Below are positions 35,471 through 44,041 of a DNA stretch of 64,000 nt, piece after piece. Location of the stretch: NCBI RefSeq assembly GCF_037543845.1, contig NZ_JBBIFX010000001.1, positions 1,860,001-1,924,000 of the forward strand, written 5' to 3'. The stretch is from Gymnodinialimonas ulvae (GTDB lineage Bacteria > Pseudomonadota > Alphaproteobacteria > Rhodobacterales > Rhodobacteraceae). Made by a program: the position numbers and the translations under genes. Every line of letters starts with the position of its first letter. Within the stretch, counting starts at the first letter, position 1. Under the pieces are notes generated by a model that was not told the origin of the DNA, ran no database searches, and worked only from the letters and a program-made list of their open reading frames with translations.

Positions 35471-36040
35471 ATGAACCGACTTCTCAACCATTTCTGGCGT
35501 GAAGAACGCGCCGCGGTCGCCTTTGAAAGCGTTATCATCTTCCCGATCCTGGTCTGGGCCTGGGTGGGAACGTTCACCTTCTTCGACGCCTACCGGGTTT
35601 ACAACACCTCGATCAAGGCGACCTTCACGGTCGCCGACCTGATCTCGCGTCAGGAACAATCCATCGATCCGACCGAGATGGATGGATACGCCAACATGCT
35701 GGCCTCGATGATCCGCGACCACGACGGTGTCAGCATGCGCGCGACCGAAATTCATCGCGCCAACGACGGCAACTTCCGCATCGTATGGAGCCATGCCACC
35801 GGCACCCTTGCGCGGCTTTGTGGCAACAGCCTTGCGTCGATCCAGGATCGGTTGCCCAACGTGGCGATCGGCGAGCGTTTCGTAATCGTGGAAAGCTTCA
35901 TCGACTTTGACCCGGCCTTCAACATGGGCGTCAACGACCTCGATTTCGAGAACTTCACCATCACCCGCCCGCGCTATGCCGGTCGCGTCCCGTATGGCGG
36001 TGAGCAATGCCCGCCACCCACGGCGCCCGCGACAACCTAG
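35471..36040 (+). CDS. TadE/TadF-like pseudopilin
   Basis: A 189-residue protein similar in plan to the previous gene. It has the front MNRLLNHFWREERAAVAFESVIIFPILVWAWVGTFTFFDAYRVYN, where AVAFE resembles the prepilin peptidase site followed by a transmembrane helix. A longer C-terminal domain follows. It sits 12 bp after its neighbour and is part of the same transcript. The prepilin peptidase and secretin (TadV, RcpA) are not in the window. Confidence 0.85.
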   Translation: MNRLLNHFWREERAAVAFESVIIFPILVWAWVGTFTFFDAYRVYNTSIKATFTVADLISRQEQSIDPTEMDGYANMLASMIRDHDGVSMRATEIHRANDGNFRIVWSHATGTLARLCGNSLASIQDRLPNVAIGERFVIVESFIDFDPAFNMGVNDLDFENFTITRPRYAGRVPYGGEQCPPPTAPATT

Positions 36041-36150
36041 ACGTCGCGCTCGGGCGCGCCGGTGTCGCGTGCAAGACTTCCACGCACCCGGCCCTGCCGC
36101 TAAGTTGCCCTGAACGACGGCGTCGCGCCGCGTGATCTTGAGGGGCGATG

Positions 36151-37404
36151 ATGCGCTATTCCGGCCTGAATGTGCTGTGGCAAGGCTTGACCGGCAACCG
36201 GGGCTGGCGGCCCGCATGGCGCACCCCCGATCCCAAACCCGAATACGACATCGTCCTCATCGGCGGTGGCGGGCACGGCCTGTCGACGGCGCATTACCTG
36301 GCGGCGGAACACGGGCTGAACAATGTAGCCGTGCTGGAAAAGGGCTACCTCGGCGGCGGCAATGTCGGGCGCAACACAACCATCGTGCGCGCCAATTACA
36401 TCCTGGACGGAAATTCGCAGTTCTACAGCCATTCCATGAAGCTCTGGGAAGGTTTGGAAGGCGCGCTCAACTACAACGTGATGCACAGCCAGCGCGGCAT
36501 CATCAACCTGTTCCACTCCGACGGGCAGCGTGATGCCTTTGCCCGGCGCGGCAATGCGATGATCAATCAGGGCGATGATGCCATCTTGCTGGACCGCGAG
36601 GGCGTGCGCGCGATGCTGCCGTATCTTGATTACGAGCAGACACGGTTTCCGATCTATGGTGGGCTTTACCATCCGCGCGGCGGTACGGCGCGCCATGACG
36701 CGGTCGCCTGGGGCTATGCGCGGGGCGCCGACAGCCGCGGCGTTGACCTGATCCAGAACTGCGAAGTCACTGGTATTGATATAGAAAACGGCGCTGTGCG
36801 CGGCGTGCAGACCTCACGCGGAGCGATCCGAGCGAAGAAAATCGGTATCGTCGTCGCGGGACGGTCGAGCCAGGTCGCAGCCATGGCGGGCCTGCGCCTG
36901 CCCATCGAATCCCACGTGCTGCAAGCCTTCGTCACCGAAGGGCTGAAACCCGTCATCGACCACGTCATCAGCTATGGCATGGGCCATTTCTACATCAGCC
37001 AATCCGACAAGGGCGGGCTGGTCTTTGGCGGCGATCTGGACTTCTACCCGAGCTACGCCGCACGCGGGAACCTGCCCATGGCCGAACACGTGGTGGAAGC
37101 CGGGATGACCCTTATGCCGATGATCGGAAAGGCAAAAATGCTCCGCTCGTGGGGCGGGATCATGGATATGTCGCCCGATGGCTCGCCGATCATCGACCGC
37201 ACCCATATCGACGGGCTCTACCTCAATTGCGGCTGGTGCTACGGCGGGTTCAAGGCCGTGCCGGCCTCGGGCCATTGCTTTGCACATCTGCTGGCGACCG
37301 ACCGGCCCCATGCGGCGGCGGAAAAATTCCGCCTCGACCGGTTCAACACCGGCCACGGCCTTCTGGATGAGGAGGCGACCGGTGCGCAACATAACCTCCA
37401 CTGA
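36151..37404 (+). CDS. soxB: Sarcosine oxidase, beta subunit
   Basis: A 417-residue flavoprotein. Two ATGs lie in tandem (36148, 36151); the second has better spacing from GAGGGG (36140-36145). The FAD fold is YDIVLIGGGGHGLSTAHYLAAEHG. The covalent-flavin and substrate region follows: NVGRNTTIVRANY, then SPDGSPIIDRTHIDGLYLNCGWCYGGFKAVPASG. SoxB is the catalytic subunit that oxidises sarcosine to glycine. It leads soxB-soxD-soxA-soxG. Confidence 0.97.
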   Translation: MRYSGLNVLWQGLTGNRGWRPAWRTPDPKPEYDIVLIGGGGHGLSTAHYLAAEHGLNNVAVLEKGYLGGGNVGRNTTIVRANYILDGNSQFYSHSMKLWEGLEGALNYNVMHSQRGIINLFHSDGQRDAFARRGNAMINQGDDAILLDREGVRAMLPYLDYEQTRFPIYGGLYHPRGGTARHDAVAWGYARGADSRGVDLIQNCEVTGIDIENGAVRGVQTSRGAIRAKKIGIVVAGRSSQVAAMAGLRLPIESHVLQAFVTEGLKPVIDHVISYGMGHFYISQSDKGGLVFGGDLDFYPSYAARGNLPMAEHVVEAGMTLMPMIGKAKMLRSWGGIMDMSPDGSPIIDRTHIDGLYLNCGWCYGGFKAVPASGHCFAHLLATDRPHAAAEKFRLDRFNTGHGLLDEEATGAQHNLH

Positions 37405-37506
37405 ACCCCGTTCGATGGAACGCATGCGCACACATCTGAACGCGCTTTCGGCAAAAAGGGCGTTCCTCTGCACGGGGTTTGCCAGCGTCGCGGGGGAGGG
37501 TCTCTG

Positions 37507-37770
37507 ATGCGCATCCCCTGCCCGCTTTGCGGCGACCGAGACCAGCGCGAATTCACCGTCCGCGGCCATGCCGTGGGATTGGACCGACCCGAGGGCGAGA
37601 CATGGTCCGCCGCGTGGAATGCCTTCATCCACCTGCGCGAAAATCCCGCCGGGCGCACGCGAGAGCTTTGGCATCATTCCGGCGGCTGCGGCGCGTGGAT
37701 CGTGGTCGAGCGCGACACAATCACCCATGAGATCTATGCCACCACGCTGGCCTCGGAGGGGCAACCATGA
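37507..37770 (+). CDS. soxD: Sarcosine oxidase, delta subunit
   Basis: An 87-residue subunit with the zinc site of the family: CPLC (Cys5, Cys8) and HHSGGC (His57, Cys61). It stabilises the heterotetramer. The stop overlaps the soxA start by 4 bp (37767-37770). The 102-bp gap before it has matching CCCCGT and ACGGGG pieces, so a hairpin between soxB and soxD is possible. Confidence 0.95.
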   Translation: MRIPCPLCGDRDQREFTVRGHAVGLDRPEGETWSAAWNAFIHLRENPAGRTRELWHHSGGCGAWIVVERDTITHEIYATTLASEGQP

Positions 37771-40700
37771 GGCTCCATGGCAAAGGCCTGATCGACCGCG
37801 ACGCGCCGGTGCGGTTCCATTTCAACGGGAAGGCGATTGAGGGCTTCAAGGGCGATACGGTCGCCTCCGCCCTGATTGCCAATGGTGTGAAACTGGTTGG
37901 GCGCTCATTCAAATACCACCGCCCACGCGGCATCCTGACGGCAGGCTCAGAAGAACCCAACGCCCTGATCCAAGTCGGGGCGGGCGACGCGATGTTGCCC
38001 AACGTGCGGGCGACCGTGCAGGAGATTTACACCGGGCTTGAGACCCACAGTCAAAACCATATCGGGCCGTTGGCCTATGACCTTCTGAGTGTGAACGACC
38101 TGTTTGCGCCGTGGCTCAGCGCGGGGTTCTATTACAAGACGTTCATGTGGCCACGCGCGTTCTGGGAAAAGGTCTACGAGCCTGCCATTCGCCGCGCCGC
38201 CGGTCTGGGCCGCATGACGCGGGACGCCAGCCCGGAGGAAAGCGAGCGGGCGTTTGCGTTTTGTGACTTGCTGGTGATCGGCGGCGGGCCTGCGGGATTG
38301 ATGGCGGCCCTGACGGCGGCGCGGTCGGGGGCGGATGTGATCCTGGCCGAGGAGATGCCCGATCTGGGTGGTCGGTTGGTGGCCGATAATGAGGTGATCG
38401 ACGGGGTCCCCGCGCAGATCTGGATCGATGAGACACACACGGCGCTGCGCGAGACGGGGCGGGTGCGGATCATGTCGCGCACCACGGTGACCGGGGTTTA
38501 CGACGGGCTGACCTTTGCTGCGGTGGAGCGGGTGAGCCAGCATTTGCCCCATCATCCGGCGCTGCCGCGCGAGTGTTTCTGGCGCATCCGGGCGGGTCAG
38601 GCGGTGCTGGCGGCGGGCGCGTTGGAGCGGCCCATCGCCTTTCCCGACAACGACCGCCCCGGCATCATGATGGCCTCGGCCATTCGCACCTATGTGAACC
38701 GCTATGGCGTCAGCCCCGGCGAAAAGGTGAGCCTTTTTACCAACAACCCCGATGCCCATGCCACCGCATGCGACCTGATCGACGCGGGCGTGGATTGCAC
38801 CGTGATCGATACCCGCCCGGACGCCGAGGCAACAGGGGCCTATCGCCTGATCGCGGGGGCGGAGGTTGTCGGCACCAAGGGGCGGCAGGCCCTGCGCGCG
38901 ATCAGCTATCGCACCGCGTCCGGCACCTATCAGCTTCAGTCCGATTGTCTTGGTGTGTCGGGCGGCTGGAACCCGACGGTTCACCTGACCTGCCATATGG
39001 GCGCGAAGCCTGTCTGGGAGGACCAGATCAACGCTTTCGTCCCCGCAGAGAACGCCATTCCCGGCCTGCATGTTGCGGGCGCGTGCGATGGGCGCTTATC
39101 GATCTGGGACGCGATTGTGAGTGGTGCGGACGCGGCAGAGGCCGCTCTCACCGCCTTGGGTCGTAAAGTCGATCGCACGCACCACATGCTTCCCAAGGTG
39201 CATATGGAGGGTGGCAATGGCGCAGGGTTGCATTTCGTTGAGGCGAAGGGGCGCGCGTGGTTGGATTTCGCCAATGACGTGACCACGAAAGACGTGGCGC
39301 AATCGGCGAAGGAAGGCTTCGCGTCGGTCGAGCATATGAAGCGCTACACGACGCAGGGCATGGCACCGGATCAGGGCAAATCGTCGAACATCGCGGCACT
39401 GGCGATCCTGGCCGATGCGACGGGGCGCAGCATCCCCGAGACCGGGACCACGACCTATCGCCCGCCTTACACGCCGGTGGCGATCGGGACGATGGGGGCG
39501 GGCGCGCAGGGCCGCGGCTTTGCGCCGGAGCGGTTTACGACATCGCACAAGGCGGTGGTGGCGCGGGGCGCACCGATGATCGAAGCGGGATTGTGGTATC
39601 GGCCATCCTACGTGCCCGCGCCCGGTGAGACGCATTGGCGGCAAAGCTGCGACCGGGAGGTTGGTCTGGTCCGCGATGCGGTGGGCGTGGTCGATGTCTC
39701 CACCCTCGGCAAGATCGAAATCATCGGGCCGGATGCCGGAGCGTTCCTCGATTTCTTATACACGAATATGTTCTCCACCCTGAAGCCCGGGCGCGTGCGC
39801 TATGGCTTGATGCTGCGCGAAGATGGGCATGTGATGGACGATGGCACCACCGCGTGCCTGGCCGAGGGCCATTACGTGATGACCACCACAACCGCCGCCG
39901 CCGGGCAGGTCATGGCGCATATGGAATTTGTCGCGCAGGGGTTGCGCCCCGATCTTGACGTGCGGTTCACCTCCGTCACCGAGCAATGGGCGCAGTTCTC
40001 CGTCGCGGGTCCGCGCGCGCGCGATCTTCTCAACGGGATCCTCGACGCGCCGATTGACGACGCCAGCTTTCCGTTCATGCAATGTGGCGTGGTGCGCGCC
40101 CACGGCATCGACGGGCGGCTGTTCCGGATCTCGTTCTCGGGCGAACATGCCTATGAGGTGGCCGTGCCCGCGGCCTTTGGCGATGCGCTTTACCGCGACC
40201 TGGTGGCGCGGGCCGAGGCGCTTGGCGGCGGGGCCTACGGGATGGAGGCGCTCAACGTGTTGCGGCTTGAGAAGGGCTTCATCACCCATGCCGAAATCCA
40301 CGGACGCGTCACCGCATTCGATGTCGGCCTGCAGGGCCTTCTGTCCGGAAAGAAGGATTTCATCGGCAAGGCAGCCGCCACGCGCCCCGGCCTTCTTATG
40401 GAAAATCGCGAACGCCTTGTGGGCCTCAAACCCGTCGGCGCGGTGCAGGAATTGACCGCGGGCGCGCATCTTTTTGCGCCCGAGGCCGAGGTCACGCGCG
40501 AAAACGATCTGGGCTATGTGACATCGGTCGGTTTTTCGCCGACGTTGGGCCATTTCATTGGTCTTGGGTTTCTCAAGAATGGCCCCGACCGCGTTGGCCA
40601 CCACATGAAAATGGTCGACCACCTGCGCGGTGTCACCGCCGAGGTTGAGATTTGCGACCCGGTCTTCTTCGATGCGGATGGAGGGCGCGCCCGTGGCTAA
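37767..40700 (+). CDS. soxA: Sarcosine oxidase, alpha subunit
   Basis: A 977-residue subunit. Order of parts: an N-terminal 2Fe-2S-type fold (MRLHGKGLIDRDAPVRFHFNGKAIEGFKGDTVASALIANG); an NAD-binding part with DLLVIGGGPAGLMAALTAARSGADVILAEEM near residue 165; and a C-terminal aminomethyltransferase domain from about residue 600 (EVGLVRDAVGVVDVSTLGKIEI; SVAGPRARDLLNGIL) that binds tetrahydrofolate and accepts the released methyl group. Length and domain order are standard. Confidence 0.97.
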   Translation: MRLHGKGLIDRDAPVRFHFNGKAIEGFKGDTVASALIANGVKLVGRSFKYHRPRGILTAGSEEPNALIQVGAGDAMLPNVRATVQEIYTGLETHSQNHIGPLAYDLLSVNDLFAPWLSAGFYYKTFMWPRAFWEKVYEPAIRRAAGLGRMTRDASPEESERAFAFCDLLVIGGGPAGLMAALTAARSGADVILAEEMPDLGGRLVADNEVIDGVPAQIWIDETHTALRETGRVRIMSRTTVTGVYDGLTFAAVERVSQHLPHHPALPRECFWRIRAGQAVLAAGALERPIAFPDNDRPGIMMASAIRTYVNRYGVSPGEKVSLFTNNPDAHATACDLIDAGVDCTVIDTRPDAEATGAYRLIAGAEVVGTKGRQALRAISYRTASGTYQLQSDCLGVSGGWNPTVHLTCHMGAKPVWEDQINAFVPAENAIPGLHVAGACDGRLSIWDAIVSGADAAEAALTALGRKVDRTHHMLPKVHMEGGNGAGLHFVEAKGRAWLDFANDVTTKDVAQSAKEGFASVEHMKRYTTQGMAPDQGKSSNIAALAILADATGRSIPETGTTTYRPPYTPVAIGTMGAGAQGRGFAPERFTTSHKAVVARGAPMIEAGLWYRPSYVPAPGETHWRQSCDREVGLVRDAVGVVDVSTLGKIEIIGPDAGAFLDFLYTNMFSTLKPGRVRYGLMLREDGHVMDDGTTACLAEGHYVMTTTTAAAGQVMAHMEFVAQGLRPDLDVRFTSVTEQWAQFSVAGPRARDLLNGILDAPIDDASFPFMQCGVVRAHGIDGRLFRISFSGEHAYEVAVPAAFGDALYRDLVARAEALGGGAYGMEALNVLRLEKGFITHAEIHGRVTAFDVGLQGLLSGKKDFIGKAAATRPGLLMENRERLVGLKPVGAVQELTAGAHLFAPEAEVTRENDLGYVTSVGFSPTLGHFIGLGFLKNGPDRVGHHMKMVDHLRGVTAEVEICDPVFFDADGGRARG

Positions 40701-41226
40701 TCTGATCGCCAAATCGCCGTTCGACGGGCTTTTGCCGCTGACCGTGGGGCGGGTGCAAGTGACCGAGATCACCTGTGACGCGATCACCTGGGTCGCGCCG
40801 CACAAGGGCCAGATGGCCAAGGTGTCCCGCGCGCTCGACGGCCAGGTTGGCGCGGATTTCCCCGCGCCCAACACGCATGCCAACGGCGTCGTGTGGTTCG
40901 GGCCCGAACAGGCGCTGGTGCTGGGGGCGCCGCTCAAACCCATCGCGGGCGCCGCCCTTGTCGACCACGGCAGCGCCTGGGCGATCTGCGCGCTTGACGG
41001 CGCGGATGCGGCAGAGGTCCTGGCGCGGCTGGTTCCGATCGACCTGCGCGACGGCGTGTTCGGTCCGGGCGCTGCGGCGCGGACGCTTCTGGGGCATATG
41101 AACTGTGTTCTGATGCGGACCGGACCGGACCGGTTTCAGGTCATGGTCTTCCGCTCGATGGCGGCCAGCTGCGCGCATGAAATCTCGCGCGCCATGGCCA
41201 TGGTCGCCGCCCGGCCGGTTTCTTAG
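40693..41226 (+). CDS. soxG: Sarcosine oxidase, gamma subunit
   Basis: A 177-residue gamma subunit. I use the GTG at 40693 because GGAGGG (40680-40685) is well spaced from it; an ATG at 40678 is also in frame. Both overlap the soxA stop (40698-40700). It has an aminomethyltransferase-like fold (VTEITCDAITWVAP; VVWFGPEQALVLG; MNCVLMRTGPDRFQVMVFRSMAAS). It completes the soxBDAG set. Its stop overlaps that of the convergent pilin-like gene. Confidence 0.9.
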   Translation: MANLIAKSPFDGLLPLTVGRVQVTEITCDAITWVAPHKGQMAKVSRALDGQVGADFPAPNTHANGVVWFGPEQALVLGAPLKPIAGAALVDHGSAWAICALDGADAAEVLARLVPIDLRDGVFGPGAAARTLLGHMNCVLMRTGPDRFQVMVFRSMAASCAHEISRAMAMVAARPVS

Positions 41227-41840
41227 GCGGGCGGCGTCACACCGCGATTGACCAAGACCACGTCCAGCGCGGCAACGACTTCGCTGGCCTGCGGAAAGGC
41301 GGCATTGCCGACGCGCGCGGCCCAGATCTCGCGTTGAGCAAGGACTTCCTGCGCCACGACCGCGTCATCGAGCGCCTCTTCCACCAGGGCTTCGATCACC
41401 TCTTCAACCACCAATGCGGCGTCGACGATCAAGACTTCCGGGTCACTTTCGACGACCGGCAGCTCGGCCACCTCGATCTCTTCGCCCTCGGGGTCGATCT
41501 CGCCCGATCCGTCGGAGCCCGCACCACCGCCGGTGCCGGTCCCGAAACCGCCGCCCAGATCGCGCCAATCGCTATTGCCGACACCGCCCGCACTGCCCGA
41601 TCCGCCAAAGCCGGACCCGCCTTCGCCGGGGCGCACACCACCGGGCAAGCCATTGGGAACCGTACCGATTTCGAATTGCGCCAATTGGCCAGTCACATTG
41701 CCGACCAAACCATTCGTGCCATCCGACACAACCGTCAACATGGCCATGACACCGGCCACGACACCCGCGCCCATCATCACCCAATCGACACCGACGGCAC
41801 CGGATTCACTTCTAAGGAAAAAAAGCGCACTGAACGTCAT
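41223..41840 (-). CDS. Flp-pilin-like exported protein with a long acidic tail
   Basis: A 205-residue protein; the ATG at 41840 has GGAG upstream. The front (MTFSALFFLRSESGAVGVDWVMMGAGVVAGVMAMLTVVS) matches Flp/type IVb pilin precursors: a charged leader, SGAVGVDW at the cleavage region and one hydrophobic helix. A Gly-rich linker (GSGFGGSGSAGG, GGGFGTGTGGGAGS) follows, then a strongly acidic, Val-rich helix (GEIDPEGEEIEVAELPVV to VLIVDAALVVEEVIEALVEEA). The tail is unlike ordinary Flp pilins. The stop overlaps the stop of convergent soxG by 3-4 bp. Confidence 0.65.
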   Translation of the reverse strand: MTFSALFFLRSESGAVGVDWVMMGAGVVAGVMAMLTVVSDGTNGLVGNVTGQLAQFEIGTVPNGLPGGVRPGEGGSGFGGSGSAGGVGNSDWRDLGGGFGTGTGGGAGSDGSGEIDPEGEEIEVAELPVVESDPEVLIVDAALVVEEVIEALVEEALDDAVVAQEVLAQREIWAARVGNAAFPQASEVVAALDVVLVNRGVTPPA

Positions 41841-42002
41841 GCACGGGTACTCCAAACACACTACTAAACTACAGAAAACACTGCGCAGTTTTGTAGAAAC
41901 TACGTGACAAACCTTCTCCAGTCTATGCTCAAGTCGTAAACAATCCGTATCCAAGACCGGCATCGGGTGGACACTTTTTTCGCCGCGATGGATACTCCGA
42001 CC

Positions 42003-43958
42003 ATGTCCCTTCCACCCGGATTCCTTGATGAGCTTCGCAACCGAACCTCCATCGCGCAGGTGGTGGGCCGCAAGGTCATATGGGACAACAGAAAATCCAA
42101 TCAGGCCAAGGGCGACATGTGGGCGCCCTGCCCGTTCCATCAGGAAAAGACCGCCTCGTTCCACGTCGAAGACCGCAAGGGATTCTACTATTGCTTCGGC
42201 TGTCACGCCAAGGGTGACATGTTCAAATTCGTCCAGGAGACCGAGAACATTGGCTTCATGGAGGCCGTCGAATTGCTCGCCCGCGAAGCCGGAATGACCA
42301 TGCCCGCGCGCGATCCCAAGGCGCAGGAAAAGGCCGATCACAACACAGAACTGGCCAAGGCGACGGAGGCGGCGGTGTCTTGGTTCCGCCTGCAACTCAA
42401 GACCGGGGCGGCGGCGGATGCCCGCGCCTATCTCGAACGACGCGGCATGGACGCGGCCACGCTCGACCGGTTCGAGATCGGCTTTGCGCCCGACAGTTGG
42501 CAGGGCCTGTGGGACGCGCTCAAGGGCAAGGGGTTCAGCGATGCGCAATTGCTGGAAACCGGTCTCGCCAAGCCCAGTCAGAAGGGCGGCAAGCCCTATG
42601 ACACGTTTCGCGGGCGCATCATCTTTCCGATCCGCGATCCGCGCGGGCGTTGCGTCGGCTTTGGCGGGCGCGCGATGGATCCCAATGACAATGCCAAGTA
42701 CCTGAATTCGCCGGAAACCGCGCTTTTCGACAAGGGTCGGAGCCTCTATCACCACGGCCCTGCGCGCGAGGCGGCGGGCAAGGGGCAGCCGCTTATCGTG
42801 GCCGAGGGGTACATGGATGTCATCGCACTGGTGAAGGCCGGGTTTGGCGCCGCCGTGGCCCCACTTGGGACCGCGATCACGGAAGATCAGCTGCGCCTGA
42901 TGTGGCGTATCACCGACGAGCCGATCATCACGCTGGATGGCGACAAGGCCGGTCAACGTGCCGCGATGCGCCTGATCGACCTGGCGCTTCCGATGTTGGA
43001 GGGCGGCAAGGGCCTGCGGTTTGTGGTGATGCCCGAGGGGATGGATCCCGACGATCTGATCAAAGCGCAGGGTGCCGGCGCGATGCAGGCGCTGCTCGAC
43101 CGGGCCGAGCCGATGGTCAAATTGCTCTGGCGGCGCGAGACCGAGGGGCATGTTTTCGATAGTCCCGAGCGGCGTTCGGCATTGGATTTGCGGTTGCGCG
43201 AGGCGCTCAAGCGGATCGGGGATCCGGGGCTGCGCCGCCATTATGGCGATGCGATTGCCGAGCTGCGCCGCGCGCTTTTCCGGCCCGCCTGGACGCCACG
43301 GGGCGCGGGCCGGGGGCCGGGCGCGGGCCGGGGGCCATGGAAAGGCCGCGGTTTTGCCGAGGCACAGGCCCCGCTGGCGACCACCCGCGTGAAAGCCACC
43401 GCGCTCAACGGCGAGACCCTGCGCACCGGCTTGATCGTGGCCAGTTGCATCCGGTTTCCCGATCTGATCGACGATTTCGAGGATCAACTCGACCGCCTCA
43501 ACCCGCGCGATGCCGACCACGCCGCCCTTGCAACCTTGCTTCTCGGTACGACAACCCGCGACCCCGCGACGCTTTTGGACGAGATAAATGCATCGCCGCT
43601 CGCCGGGGCTCTTGAAAGCCTGTTGTCGCTTTCCCATTTGGCTATCACTCCGTTCCTGATCGGCGACGGCGACCAAACCCGTGCGGCCGAATGCCTGGCC
43701 GAAGAGTTCGCCAAACAATCCGCCGCCCGCGCGATCGAGGACGAAATGGCCGAGGCCACACAGGACCTGGGCGAGATCACCGAGACACAGGACGCGACCC
43801 TTGCGTATCGCCTGAACGAAGCGGTGCGCGGCAAACACGCCGCCCTCTCGCCGAAAGGTGAGGACGACGCCGAGCAATTCGGCGAAACCTCCGAGGCGCG
43901 GGCAGAGTTCCACAGGTTGCTCTCGACCGCGGGACAAGGCAAGAAAACAAGGAATTAG
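42003..43958 (+). CDS. dnaG: DNA primase DnaG
   Basis: A 651-residue primase. The ATG at 42003 gives the family N-terminus MSLPPGFLDELRNRTSIAQVVGRKV. The zinc domain is CPFHQEKTASFHVEDRKGFYYCFGCHAKGD. The polymerase (TOPRIM) domain has LIVAEGYMDVIAL and IITLDGDKAGQRAA, the acidic catalytic metal sites. A linker rich in Arg, Gly and Ala then leads to the helicase-binding C-terminal domain. It synthesises RNA primers for replication. rpoD follows on the same strand, as in the classic macromolecular-synthesis arrangement. Confidence 0.97.
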   Translation: MSLPPGFLDELRNRTSIAQVVGRKVIWDNRKSNQAKGDMWAPCPFHQEKTASFHVEDRKGFYYCFGCHAKGDMFKFVQETENIGFMEAVELLAREAGMTMPARDPKAQEKADHNTELAKATEAAVSWFRLQLKTGAAADARAYLERRGMDAATLDRFEIGFAPDSWQGLWDALKGKGFSDAQLLETGLAKPSQKGGKPYDTFRGRIIFPIRDPRGRCVGFGGRAMDPNDNAKYLNSPETALFDKGRSLYHHGPAREAAGKGQPLIVAEGYMDVIALVKAGFGAAVAPLGTAITEDQLRLMWRITDEPIITLDGDKAGQRAAMRLIDLALPMLEGGKGLRFVVMPEGMDPDDLIKAQGAGAMQALLDRAEPMVKLLWRRETEGHVFDSPERRSALDLRLREALKRIGDPGLRRHYGDAIAELRRALFRPAWTPRGAGRGPGAGRGPWKGRGFAEAQAPLATTRVKATALNGETLRTGLIVASCIRFPDLIDDFEDQLDRLNPRDADHAALATLLLGTTTRDPATLLDEINASPLAGALESLLSLSHLAITPFLIGDGDQTRAAECLAEEFAKQSAARAIEDEMAEATQDLGEITETQDATLAYRLNEAVRGKHAALSPKGEDDAEQFGETSEARAEFHRLLSTAGQGKKTRN

Positions 43959-43966
43959 GGCTTTCC

Positions 43967-43981
43967 GAATCACTGATTCGC
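43967..43981 (+). promoter_or_regulatory. Inverted repeat before rpoD
   Basis: CGAATC (43967-43972) and GATTCG (43976-43981) form an inverted repeat with an ACT loop, 8 bp after the dnaG stop and 60 bp before the rpoD start. It could be a weak terminator or operator. The AAGGGG (about 44029) is the rpoD ribosome binding site. Confidence 0.35.
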
Positions 43982-44041
43982 GTTAGATTTGATTTCACTA
44001 GCAAGGGTCCGAATCGACCTTAGCCCAAGGGGTAGACACGC

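Noticed and set aside
41841..43973. Long minus-strand open frame antisense to dnaG, continuous with the pilin-like gene
   Set aside because: It mirrors the codon bias of dnaG in a GC-rich genome. Only the part below 41840 has a real start, ribosome binding site and signal-like N-terminus.
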